Below are positions 14,721 through 24,739 of a stretch of 64,000 nt of DNA, piece by piece. The stretch's first letter is position 1, and each line of letters starts with the position of its first letter. The stretch comes from Hetaerina americana (taxonomy: Eukaryota > Arthropoda > Insecta > Odonata > Calopterygidae): the NCBI GenBank assembly GCA_022747635.1, contig JAKTNV010000017.1:1857501-1921500 (forward strand), in the 5' to 3' direction. Under the pieces are notes generated by a model. It searched no databases. It had not been told where the DNA came from and saw only the letters and a list, made by a program, of their open reading frames with translations. The position numbers and the translations under genes are program-made.

Positions 14721-17700
14721 GAATCGAATCATTAAATCAAAAGGTAAAGTGGGAGAGAATACGCGGTACTTCAGGTAAGAAGCTTTGCTGGGAAAATCTA
14801 AATTGTGAATCATTATGTCATTACTTAGCCCGCGTATACATATTTATTTTATGAGGCTGGGAATAACATTTAGGTCATTTACGCCGACTTAATAAGGCCA
14901 CTTATTATGAAAGACAGGAGTTTTATTATTCATTGGCCCAAAAAATATACATATAGAGATAAGTTAGTAAGAGAAAAAATGACACAGGAATACGAAGAAA
15001 AAAAAGCTAAATCAAGTAGTACAAATGATAATTTTTTCCCATTTATTAGTAGATATTTTACCTGAAGAGAAATATTTTATTCTTGATCGTCATGAAATTG
15101 AATGAGAACTGCTAGCCAACATCTCAGACTGCAGTTAAAACGCATACTAAATTACACGACAGTGATTGAATAGTGTGTATCAAAAAAATTACAAAATTCC
15201 AATTCAATTCATTTCCATTTCAACCATGAACGAGAATATACAAAAAAGATTAAGATGGTTGAGTATTTTGGGACAAAGAAAATTTTAGTCGAGTGAAATT
15301 AGATAAGAATAGCTAATATAAAATATAAGTAAGAGTATTACGCACAAAAACAGGAATTCACTAAGTGAATAAATACCTACTCTAATTCTATAAATCAGAT
15401 GCTATTAGCGTATCACCATGGACAGAATAACATAAAAATCGTTTCAATGACGATTACATTTAAGGGAAGGAATCAGACGCTAGTAGGTGGAATTTTCAAT
15501 GTCAGTTATGATGAAATAACATCACTTGGCAAATTCAGAGTAACCATGGAAATTTAACAAACTGTATTTAATTCATCATTAAGATTATTTAAATTTCTCT
15601 TAAGATAAAACTTAATAATATTTTCAGATTTCCTCGCCGACATTTATCTACGAATAGACATACTCTTTTATCTTAGGGTGGGATAATGCACATCTTAACA
15701 ATACTTGATACATAGAATAAGCATTCAACGAGGAAGCAACCGAAGTTCCGCATAAATATCACGTTCATAGGTTAGTACGTGGGCATTACCGCCATTCATG
15801 TCTCGTGAGCACATTAACGCAGTCAAAGCGATCCCACGCAGGTCATGAACAATTTATGAGAAGAAAATTAACAGCCTCAGGCATTCAGGAAAGAATTTTA
15901 AATGCTGAAGTTCAACATTCCATTGAAAGTAGGATAACAAAAGCCTGCCACAGTGATCTGCTAACCTTTGATACATTCATGTTTCAACTGGTGAATATAA
16001 TCCCGACTAACTTAAATACCTCAGGTCATAGGTGCATACTACGCATGGTTAGCATAAATAGCTTACTTAAGAGGAGAAGGCGGGTGAGATTCTAGAGGGT
16101 GGTAAGAGACATTCATATCAATATATGTCCTGAGGAGACTGTTTGGAGTGGCATGAAATATCCTGCTCTGTCCGTCAGATGTCATATAATATCGCGGATC
16201 CACCGTTACCTCCCGTTTTAACGAGGTTGTCGACGTTACATTTCTTTTCATCCTAACCCTTCTCCTTAGGTCCAAGCGCTGGACCCAGTCTCCGCTACCA
16301 TCCCAGATGGCGTGAATAACCTCAGCAGTCGCGCACCAATCAGAATAACTACAACACCGAATTGAATTCAATTCTTTCAGGTTCCGCATCCGCATCCTTT
16401 AAATCTTGAGTAGTCATATTTAATAAATTAGACCAATCAAAATAAGTCAACTGGGCTCTTTAATAGTAAATACACAAAATTGTACCTAAATATGCCGTTG
16501 AAAAATAAAACTACATCTTACTTTACATGGAGAGTCCCGCATTCAGAAGAGTCTGTGGAATGAATGAATGAAGTTTAGGTTGTGTTAACGTGAATGGCAG
16601 TATATAACTATACGTATATAATGAATGTGAATAGTGCTGCCAATGAGTGAAATACACTTAGTATCAACAAAAAACTTATTTTTCCACCAAGGATTCGATT
16701 TGCAAAGGAAAATAATCCATTTTCAAGGTGTTTCTGTCGCGTCGGAACTAGGCTCGGAAAATAAAAACTTTTTCGAGGACTTTGCTAATTCTATTTCATT
16801 CATAAAATGAAGAACCACAATATTTGCCCAAAAATATCATGTTCCTCTCGACATTATTGTATATGATTAAAACTAATGCAATACAAGGAAAGCACATAAT
16901 TGAATAAACGCGGTAGAATACGATAGCGGATTTGTTATGATAAGCATAGAGGAGAAAAAGTGTGTCAGAAATGTATGAGTTATGAAAGAATATGCATTAA
17001 ATGCACCAATTAATATGAAAGTAAGGAGTATAAGTATGAAAGAAGCATGAAACTTTGGTTTGGCAATGTTGCGACAAGGGCTTTCAGACGAATCACAAAA
17101 TATATACATAAAAGTCGAGCATGAAATATTTTGGTAGAAACAAGCATACTAAAGAAAGTCATCGAGGCCAACGATGCTCTCAGGACGAAGGATATTAGAA
17201 GAAACAGAAAAGCATCTACGAAACAATATATTAAAGCGAGAGAAAGGAGCATTAAGAACAGGGTAAATATTAGAGAAAAGGGAGTGTTTCCTAAAATAAC
17301 TATAAATTAGGCTTGTGATTTTGCTTATCTCGAAAGGGAATAGAGTGAAGGTCACACGCATCTAAAACCGTTCGTTCGGCGTAAAAAACAGCCTAGGGGT
17401 CAGCCGAGCACAAATAAACCCTAAAGTGAGACCATGAAGGAAAACAGCGAAGAAAAGGCAATATCCAAATTCGATTGACCGATTCAAGTCTATCCAGCCT
17501 ACCCAACTAATCCTTGGAATTTATTCCCTTCTACTCGCATTTTAGCCTAGTTTCCTAAGCCTAAATAATGACGGCAATGGCAATACTAAACAAAAATCAA
17601 AACCTCGCCAGCGAACCCTAGTTTTTGAGGGCGAGTATCGGGGTCGAAAGCAGTGAAGGTAGAGGTTTGAGTGATTATTTGCTAAGAGGTCGATTGATGG

Positions 17701-18979
17701 ACCGGCCACCTCTTCGAGTCTTAAAATGGGACTACGGACAAAGAAGGATATCGGCGATGACGTCCGATTATCACAGTTAATATTAAGTTATATTACCGGT
17801 CAATAAAAATTATGAAATTATAGTCATGTAATTGCAAGGAACTTACACGATCGAATAATATTTACTCCAAATAAACTCGGCGAATGAAGCCCGTGGACGT
17901 CAACAAACGCTCATCACAGGAAATACTGCGTGACGAATACAAGAAAAACCAAAATCCGATTACACTACTAAACCTTCACGGTGAGTCAGGTGGCTCCAAA
18001 ATCGATGGAGCGTCAGATAGAAATCACTAGACTAACGACACACGTTCTTTGGGTCTATCCCTCTCCTGGTCCCGCGAGGGCAGCAGTCCATCAAACTCGT
18101 GACCGCGTACAATGAGAGAGCTCGAGTAACCAATACGGCCAAAGGCAAACAATCCCGACTTTCCCAAAAAATCGGTCCCGTTGGTGATAGGAGCCAATGA
18201 AAAATCACCAACGAGCCCGGTGGGGACAAAGAGTTGGAAATGACGGTGCAGTCTCACGGCGTCCCGAGGATTTTGAATGCGTGAGACGGGCGTTCTTTGA
18301 TGGATGTTGCGCGCTTGTCTGAGCCAAAGAGGAAAAGAAACAAGAACCCTTTCTACTTATTTATTTATCCTTTTAATGACTTGCGACGAGTCTCTGAGAA
18401 AACCGAATCAATACCCTCCCATGTGCGTAATCACCCCTATCAATTTAACCTTGCTGATGTACAAAAAGGTTTTCTGGACGTATAAGCCAGAATAATGAAA
18501 TTTCTGTAAAAGTCAACACAAAAAAATGAGTGAAAGCAGTCGGGTCGGAGGACGAGCTCAAATTGGTGTAACATCGTAAACATGGTAGTATACATGAACA
18601 TTTAATTGTAGACTTGCAGGGTAACTTATACACCAGCATCGGTGACGGCAGAGCAATATCCTTCCCTCTTGACCCAGGGGTCATGCGTTAGATTTCCGCA
18701 TGAGTAGGGTTTTACTCCATCCTGGGCCTGTTTTTCGTGATTACTTTTGTTGGCACATCACCCGTATCATCCGATTTAAAAGGCCACAACTTTGCTTTCT
18801 TCGTATAAATGCCATATAGAAAGTATGTATTTTAAAATAAATTAAATCTGCGTAATATCTGCGAAATATCCCGAAAGTACAGTCAAATATACGAAAAACA
18901 AATCTCCGCTACAACGGTAATCACTAAGCTATCTAAACAATTATGTTGAGAAATTCAGTAAGTCTTAAGAAAGGATATA
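14721..18979. other. No gene seen
   Basis: AT-rich anonymous DNA. It contains short frames only, a small GGTCCA/TGGACC hairpin near 16269, and the unassigned frame at 18027-18257 listed separately. Confidence 0.5.
18027..18257 (-). other. Unassigned 76-codon open frame
   Basis: A minus-strand open frame of 76 aa with fairly balanced composition (contains FLGKSGLFAFGRIGYSSS and REHEFDG-like stretches; the exact segment is RGHEFDGLLPSRDQERDRPK). It lies in a G+C-richer patch inside AT-rich DNA. I recognise no family. A second minus-strand frame overlaps it. It may be a chance ORF or an exon fragment. Confidence 0.12.
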
Positions 18980-19006
18980 CTACCTTGGTCAAAAAGTTCC
19001 CGGAAT
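18980..19006 (+). repeat. Left terminal inverted repeat of mariner copy 1
   Basis: 27-bp inverted repeat that abuts TA at 18978-18979. It pairs with 20285-20311 with two mismatches (G versus A at position 9, G versus T at position 17 of the repeat). These ends are the expected transposase binding and cleavage sites. Confidence 0.93.
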
Positions 19007-19184
19007 AACCACCGTGTGGCGCTCCCATCGTTCCGATTTGAGTTCTGTTTTTTTTGTTAAATTGGTACATCTGTTTTTGATATTCCCTTTAAATCTTAGT
19101 GTCATAACTTGACATTTGCAAAAGTTACGTAGCCAAGAGTACATCTATCTCTGTGTGTGTTGGCGATTTTTTACAATTGCAGAA

Positions 19185-20258
19185 ATGGATTTAAATTTGC
19201 AACAACGAACTTGTATTAAATTTTGCGTAAAAAACGGATTTAGTGGCGCACGGACGTTGGAAATGTTGGAAAAGTGTTTCGGCAACGATTCTCTAAAAAA
19301 AACGGTCGTTTACCAGTGGCACGAGCGGTTCAGAAGTGGTCGTGAGTCAATCGAAGATGATGAACGCAGTAGCAGACCATCGACATCGAAAGTCGGTGAA
19401 AAAATTGATAAAGTAAAAGAAATGTTGGTCAATAACCGCAAATTAACCATCAGAGAAATAGCGGAGGACTTGAACATTGCCTATGGATCCGCCCAAGACA
19501 TTGTGGTTAATGATTTGGGTTTCCGTCGTGTAGCAGCAAAGTTGGTTCCAAAAGACCTCAATTTCATGCAAAAAAGAGACCGTGTTGACGTCGCAAAAGA
19601 CATGATTTGCGAGGCTGAATCCGATCCCACATTCATCAAAAGGATCATTACTGGAGACGAGACGTGGGTTTATGAGTACGACACGCAATCCAGACATCAG
19701 GCAAGTGAATGGCGTTCACCAAATGAGCCGAGACCAAAAAAACCACGTCGTTTTCAGTCAAAAAAGAAGGCAATGCTGACGGTTTTCATGGATTACAACG
19801 GTGTAGTGCATCATGAATTTTTGCCAGAAGGCCAGACAGTAAACAAAGAGTATTATTTGGGCGTTATGAGACGTTTGCGTGAAGCAATTCGCCGAAAGAG
19901 ACCAGAAATGTGGGCAGAAAACTCGTGGATTTTGCACCATGATAACGCACCGTCGCACAGTGCTATCATTATTCGTAATTTTTTGACGAAAAATGCAACA
20001 AATACCATCCAACAGCCACCGAATTCACCTGATTTGGCTCCCTGTGACTTCTTTCTGTTCAATCGAGTTAAAAAACCATTACGGGGAACGCGTTTTAGCA
20101 GCCGAGAGGAAGTAATGGAAAAATCGCAGGAAGCACTGATGGACATACCGAAAACCGAATATAAAAAATGTTTCGAGGATTGGATCAAGCGCTGGCATAA
20201 GTGTGTTGCAGTCGATGGGGATTACTTTGAAGGGGACAATATAGATTTAGATGAATAA
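19185..20258 (+). CDS. Mariner transposase (DD34D), intact, copy 1
   Basis: Cut-and-paste transposase that would bind the element's own inverted repeats and integrate at TA sites in the nucleus. Numbered from the chosen Met (357 aa): an N-terminal helix-turn-helix and paired-like DNA-binding region (about 1-110, including VYQWHERFRSGRESIEDD at 42-59), a linker RSSRPST at 61-67, a KLVPKDL motif at 119-125 in the place of the mariner WVPHEL-type motif, and an RNase H-like catalytic core. The catalytic aspartates are D158 (TGDETW), D253 (HHDNAPSH) and D288 (PDLAPCD), with 34 residues between the last two, which is the mariner DD34D signature. The frame is open upstream to another ATG at 19116 (380 aa). 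I prefer 19185 because the conserved domain begins there and 357 aa is nearer the family's usual size of about 345-355 aa. The coding region has no frameshift or stop. Compared with copy 2 it has S63, E241, S247, Q277 and D351. Confidence 0.95.
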   Translation: MDLNLQQRTCIKFCVKNGFSGARTLEMLEKCFGNDSLKKTVVYQWHERFRSGRESIEDDERSSRPSTSKVGEKIDKVKEMLVNNRKLTIREIAEDLNIAYGSAQDIVVNDLGFRRVAAKLVPKDLNFMQKRDRVDVAKDMICEAESDPTFIKRIITGDETWVYEYDTQSRHQASEWRSPNEPRPKKPRRFQSKKKAMLTVFMDYNGVVHHEFLPEGQTVNKEYYLGVMRRLREAIRRKRPEMWAENSWILHHDNAPSHSAIIIRNFLTKNATNTIQQPPNSPDLAPCDFFLFNRVKKPLRGTRFSSREEVMEKSQEALMDIPKTEYKKCFEDWIKRWHKCVAVDGDYFEGDNIDLDE

Positions 20259-20284
20259 ACTTGTATTTTTAATTTTCTGAATTA

Positions 20285-20311
20285 ATTCCGGGAAATTTTT
20301 GATCAAGGTAG
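20285..20311 (-). repeat. Right terminal inverted repeat of mariner copy 1
   Basis: 27-bp partner of the left repeat, ending 53 bp after the transposase stop codon at 20258 and followed by TA at 20312-20313. Confidence 0.93.
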
Positions 20312-20313
20312 TA

Positions 20314-22437
20314 TGGCTAAAAGAAGTAGGCTGAGTTGGGATAATCCTACCCAAATTTAAAAATCCACCATCCAATCCACTAAAGTTGAGGAACAGGAAT
20401 AAGGCTGTGATCTCACAGAATTCATCGAAGTACAAGAAGCATTTGAGTTTGGACTTCTGAGAATGTCTCAATGAGTATTTAATTGACAGTTTATTCGCGG
20501 GATTATAAATTATCTGACTTATCGCAACTTCAGAGACTTTTCCTTCCCTAAATGAAACAAAATAAAAATATATTATCACACTAAGTCCCAAATATCATAG
20601 TAATTTAAGTTATAACATTAATACGGTCAACAAGACCTGTTTAAATTAACCCTTCGGCTTGATTACTTTGAATATATAATAACTGCGTAGAATTCCTCTG
20701 ACAAGAGGGTTGAATTCATGCTTCCCCTAATTTTTCTTGGATTGTTAAGAGATCTCCATCGGTAACGGTAATGATCCTCCTATTATCACTTGTTACTTGA
20801 TGAGAAAGGGAAATATAGCATGGAGCAAAAATCTATCGCCGAATCATGGTAATGTGCAAAAAAGAGTGGAAATACCGCATTGCTCGATGAAAAATGGCAT
20901 CCCATTACTCCGACAAAACTTCCTCTGAGATAATAATTTTTACATCGCGATTGCTAGAGACACACGAGCTCCTCTGAACAAAACCGCAAAGATGTCTGGA
21001 TGCACACAAAAAATTTAAAGAATAAGAGCCAAATGAAGTCCAGCATTGAGAATGATAACCCAACCACTGCAGTACATGCATCACAGCGCAACGCGGCATG
21101 GAGACAAATATGGGGTCGGGCCATCATGAAGACGGGCTCATAGGGTTTCCTAATATGATAAGAATTGAAAAAAAATTATTTTCCACGGTACGTAAATTAT
21201 ACACCTATATTTTCATCCAGGGTTCCACTATTGTTGTCGTACGACGCTTAAAAACTTAACAGCGTCAATCGGAGCGCCAAAACAATCTCAATTTTTTAAA
21301 AACCTTCGCAAGTGCTATTCGATTATTGTTTTCGGCACACTTCGTCAAAATTACGATTTTTTTGCGCACAGCAAGATTATCTTCTGCAAGCGAATATTAA
21401 ATTCAAGTGCATCGCTTAATACAACATAAGAAAGGGATCAACGTGGAATAAATGAGAAAAAAAACCGTGTGGAAAAAATTTAGCGGACAGCAAAGTCACT
21501 CGCGTCGTTAGCGAGTCCCAGATTTCACAGCTAAAATTAGCTGTAAATCGTAAGATTTTCAATTTCGGTAAGCATATTTCGTAGATGACGACATATTAAT
21601 CGTGAATTTATCATTCTAGGTTGATGCGTCAGATACAAAACAATCACAAAAACGTTCATTTATCCTACACAATGAGTTTGTTATCCCCTCAGTATCCGTA
21701 ATGAGATGACTCATTTATTCGAGCCCTGCTAGACTGGAGATGAAACTATGGATAACCTTCAGGTTTATGGCTTTCAGGTTGGCAGATAAGAACCGTTTCT
21801 TTGAGCGAATTATAAGGAAAATGTATCATCCAGACTGTGTTACCCATGGCTGCCATATAGGTAATTCATGACCACTAACTGCATTATCTGTAGGTATTCA
21901 AATTCAAATATAAAGGTCCTTTCATAGCAGTGAAAAATCTTCTGTCGCATGTGCAACTCAAAATTAATGACGCAAAAAACTAATTGCATAAAAAAGAAAC
22001 ATACAACCACAGAATCTCGGGAGTGATTAAAATAGCTGTGACGGAAGGGGCGTGATGGTAGACAAAATCAGAAACAATTCTCAATTGAAGAGGCAAATTA
22101 AGCCCTAATACCCACATACTTCCCTTGCGTGTAAATTCGTGTTCAATGCTCGTATTAGCCGGGAAAAGTTTATAATTGTTCATGACTGTCCCAATTATAT
22201 CAAACATATTGAATTATAAATATCCGCATCCATGCTATTCGTGAAGGTATCATCGCTTTCTTGAATTGATATTCACAAGGAGTCGGTAGAATGACGGCAG
22301 AATACCAAGATCTTTATGATTTTCGTATTCTTCAAATATAATCTGCGCGAAAACAGCTCTGCGAATTGCCTAAGAAAGAGTACTGAGCTTAACGTTAACT
22401 ATGCCAATTTAAATGTTCTTAAGCATCGTTCAAAAAA
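20314..22437. other. No gene seen
   Basis: AT-rich anonymous DNA with no recognisable repeat. A short CTTCGGCTTGAT string near 20653 resembles the 3' end of SINE family 1 but is too short to call. Confidence 0.5.
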
Positions 22438-22680
22438 TGGGTTGCGGAAGGGGTTAGACTACTGACCGGAGGGCCCGGGTTCAACTCCCGGGCACCCTCA
22501 GCTTCACCCATGCTTTGTGATTTTTCGGGTACCAGGTCTTCCTGCGAAACCGTAACCGGCACATGTAAAGAAACTGGCCCCCCTGACCTGACGTGTGAAT
22601 TTCACGCACCAAATAGGGCTTAGTACTGGGTGAACTCTACCTTCACTTACAAAACCGACCTTCGGGTTGATCATTGTGTT
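22438..22680 (+). mobile_element. tRNA-derived SINE, family 1
   Basis: tRNA-like head with GGTTAGACTACTGACC and a B-box GGGTTCAACTCC at 22477-22488, the latter inside a GC-rich T-arm-like stem (CCCGGG/CCCGGG). The body carries the family-1 blocks: TGATTTTTCGGGTACCAGG near 22517-22535, TTTCACGC near 22601, and TAGGGCTTAGTACTGGGTG near 22614-22632. The 3' side ends in CTTCGGGTTGATCA. The head looks 5'-truncated. No clear target-site duplication is visible. Confidence 0.72.
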
Positions 22681-24288
22681 TATGGTTTTTTTACAGTCAA
22701 AAAACGAACTAATTTAATACAACACATCGTATCGCGTTAGTAATTTATTGACATTTGGAAATAAAAATACCCGATTGTAAAAATTCCTGTTAGGTGGCGA
22801 ATAGCCTAGTAGAGTTAGATCTAAGAGTATGTTAAAATTATCTAAATTTCGTAAAATAAAAAGCAACATTTCTTAAATTAATTATTTCACGACTTTGGGT
22901 GAATTTAGGTTTCCCTGGATGCTTCTGTTTGTTCTGGATTACAAACACCAAGTAAGATCACTCCTTCGATAATGACAGTAATATTTTGGTAAATTTTCCA
23001 TATGGCTTGGGAAACAAAGCGCAGCCCACCTGTGAAAATATTACCAATTCCATCGACACGCAATTTACTCTCTATTGAATGTTGGACAGCAGAAAGCAAG
23101 AATATAGTAAGTCTTCCAATAAGCCATCATTCCCGCGTCACATACCTCTCTCCTCTCTAATACTTTTCCTCTAGCTGTCCCAACCCATGCTCCCACCTCC
23201 TTTGAGCTAACGTCCTTTGTCAATCATTTCATTGTCCGCCTGGGAACATTCTTCTCCTTTTCCACGAACTTCTTTTCCTTATCCAGCCAACATATGTTCA
23301 CCTTTATTCTCGTGCAACCCTCGATGCTCTCACTCTCGGAACTTGAATTTTAAGGGAATGAAATTTTCGATGTTGCTGCTAGGCGACAACGACAAACAAA
23401 CCTGTTATTATACGAAAATTAAAGTACACGTTATCCTTCGATTCGCTTCATGTACTTACATTAAAAAACTACAGAAGACCAGAATACTATGTGGCAAAAC
23501 CGTCTCCGCAACATCGATATTCAACATAAAATAAGTCTAAGTAAAAAAATGGAAAGAAACTCATATGTTTTCTCTATCATTTTTAGTATTAGTTGTTTCC
23601 TTAAATAAATAAAATTGAAAAAACATTATTGGTAAAATTACACCAGAGTAAAAAAATTGGATACGTAATTTTTGTATTCAGGGTTTAGGAGAATATATCT
23701 CTGCTCTATTTTTTCTCATAAGCGCACAGATAGTTATAAACACATAATTTCGTCATTATAATGATAAGGATGAGCTTAAAAATTATTATTTTAAAAATAA
23801 AAACAATTGACACGCCTTCACTCGCCTATTAAAATTAACCCATTGTGTTTCATTCGAAAAAAAATTGGATCAAATGGCATAAAAGACTGAATCCTAAAGC
23901 TCATCATTATCTCTAACCTTGACACATGCAATAATGACCAATATTGTCACATATTTTTATTACTTATGTATGCATTCCTAACCAATATATTAAAATGTTA
24001 AAAAACGCATTTTTTGTTGGTGCAAATAATTTTTTTGTGTTCTACCCACTTCTTCCGCCATCAGCGAGCAATCTCCAAGGGCTACTTCGGTGATAGCCCG
24101 ATTAAAACTAGCTTATCTCCCACCGGTCATAGCGAAAGTATACCTTTAAATACCTCTTCATTATCAATACGCGCAGTTTGGTCATGAAAAATAAGTATTT
24201 AACTAAATGTACTAGTTGAAAAGGTGTGACTATTTCTAATAAGCTAATACTTGTCATCCAACAACCACAGTAAACAAATCAGTAGGTT

Positions 24289-24461
24289 AAATAGAATGGT
24301 TTGAGGCGTCACTTGGTGGAAGCGATTCATATCGGGAAAAGAAAATACTTAGTTATTCCACATAAATTTTATTACACATACCTGATGATGACTTTGTTTT
24401 TTGAAACCTAGGTCGTGTATAATAAAATATGTGGAATAACTAAGTATTTTCTTTTACCTAT
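24289..24461 (+). mobile_element. 173-bp foldback insertion with hammerhead-like core
   Basis: The segment lies between two copies of the 12-mer AATCAGTAGGTT (24277-24288 and 24462-24473), consistent with a target-site duplication. Two arms of about 41 bp (24337-24377 and 24414-24455) are inverted repeats with a 28-bp perfect outer part. Between them lie CTGATGA (24382-24388), GAAAC (24403-24407), the palindrome ACCTAGGT and GTC (24412-24414), which are the conserved core elements of a hammerhead ribozyme in the right order. Stem II is poor (T-rich). This architecture resembles Penelope-like retroelement ends or retrozymes; that assignment is inference. Confidence 0.5.
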
Positions 24462-24481
24462 AATCAGTAGGTTGCTTTCCC

Positions 24482-24736
24482 CGTAGGTAAGGGCAGAGCT
24501 CACCTGGTATTAAGCCCTACACGGCGTGTGAAATACAGACATTCGAAGTAGTGGACATAGTCTCCCTTTCCCTGTGCCACTTGAGTCCCAGAAAGACCTG
24601 GTACACGAAAAATCATACAGATTGGTTGAAGCTAAATAAATAAATAAGCCGAAGCCCAAAGGCGTCACCGGCAATCGAACCCGGGCCTTTCGGTTAGTAG
24701 CCAAGGACTCTACTCACTGGACTACGGCGCCCGCCA
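24482..24736 (-). mobile_element. tRNA-derived SINE, family 1, best-preserved head
   Basis: Read on the minus strand, the element begins near 24736 with a full tRNA-like head: an A-box region TAGTCCAGTGAGTAG (24724 to 24710) and a B-box GGTTCGATTGCC (24681 to 24670). A TTTA-type short repeat follows, then the family-1 body (TGATTTTTCGTGTACCAGG, TTTCACACGC, TAGGGCTTAATACCAGG). It sits directly next to the 12-bp direct repeat that borders the foldback element at 24289-24461. Confidence 0.75.
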
Positions 24737-24739
24737 TTT

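Larger units (their letters stand above)
18980..20311 (+). mobile_element. Full-length mariner-type transposon, copy 1
   Basis: A complete 1332-bp Tc1/mariner-superfamily DNA transposon. It is bounded by 27-bp terminal inverted repeats that start CTACCTTG and differ at 2 of 27 positions, and it is flanked by the TA target duplication expected for mariner (18978-18979 and 20312-20313). It carries one uninterrupted transposase gene reading left to right. A nearly identical copy lies in the opposite orientation at 35675-37005; its length differs by 1 bp, which a T-run upstream of the gene (8 versus 7 T) accounts for. Intact ends, an intact gene and a near-identical sister indicate recent insertion. 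Confidence 0.96.

Noticed and set aside
16063..16395. 110-codon minus frame with Trp/Arg-rich segment
   Set aside because: No recognised motif and no supporting start or splice context.
19443..20188. Antisense frames inside the mariner elements (also 35798-36543)
   Set aside because: Shadows of the transposase gene; they occur identically in both copies because the gene does.
22438..22500. Functional tRNA gene
   Set aside because: The head is truncated and fused to a repeat body shared with two other loci, so it is a SINE; the same reasoning applies to the heads at 24.7 and 34.45 kb.
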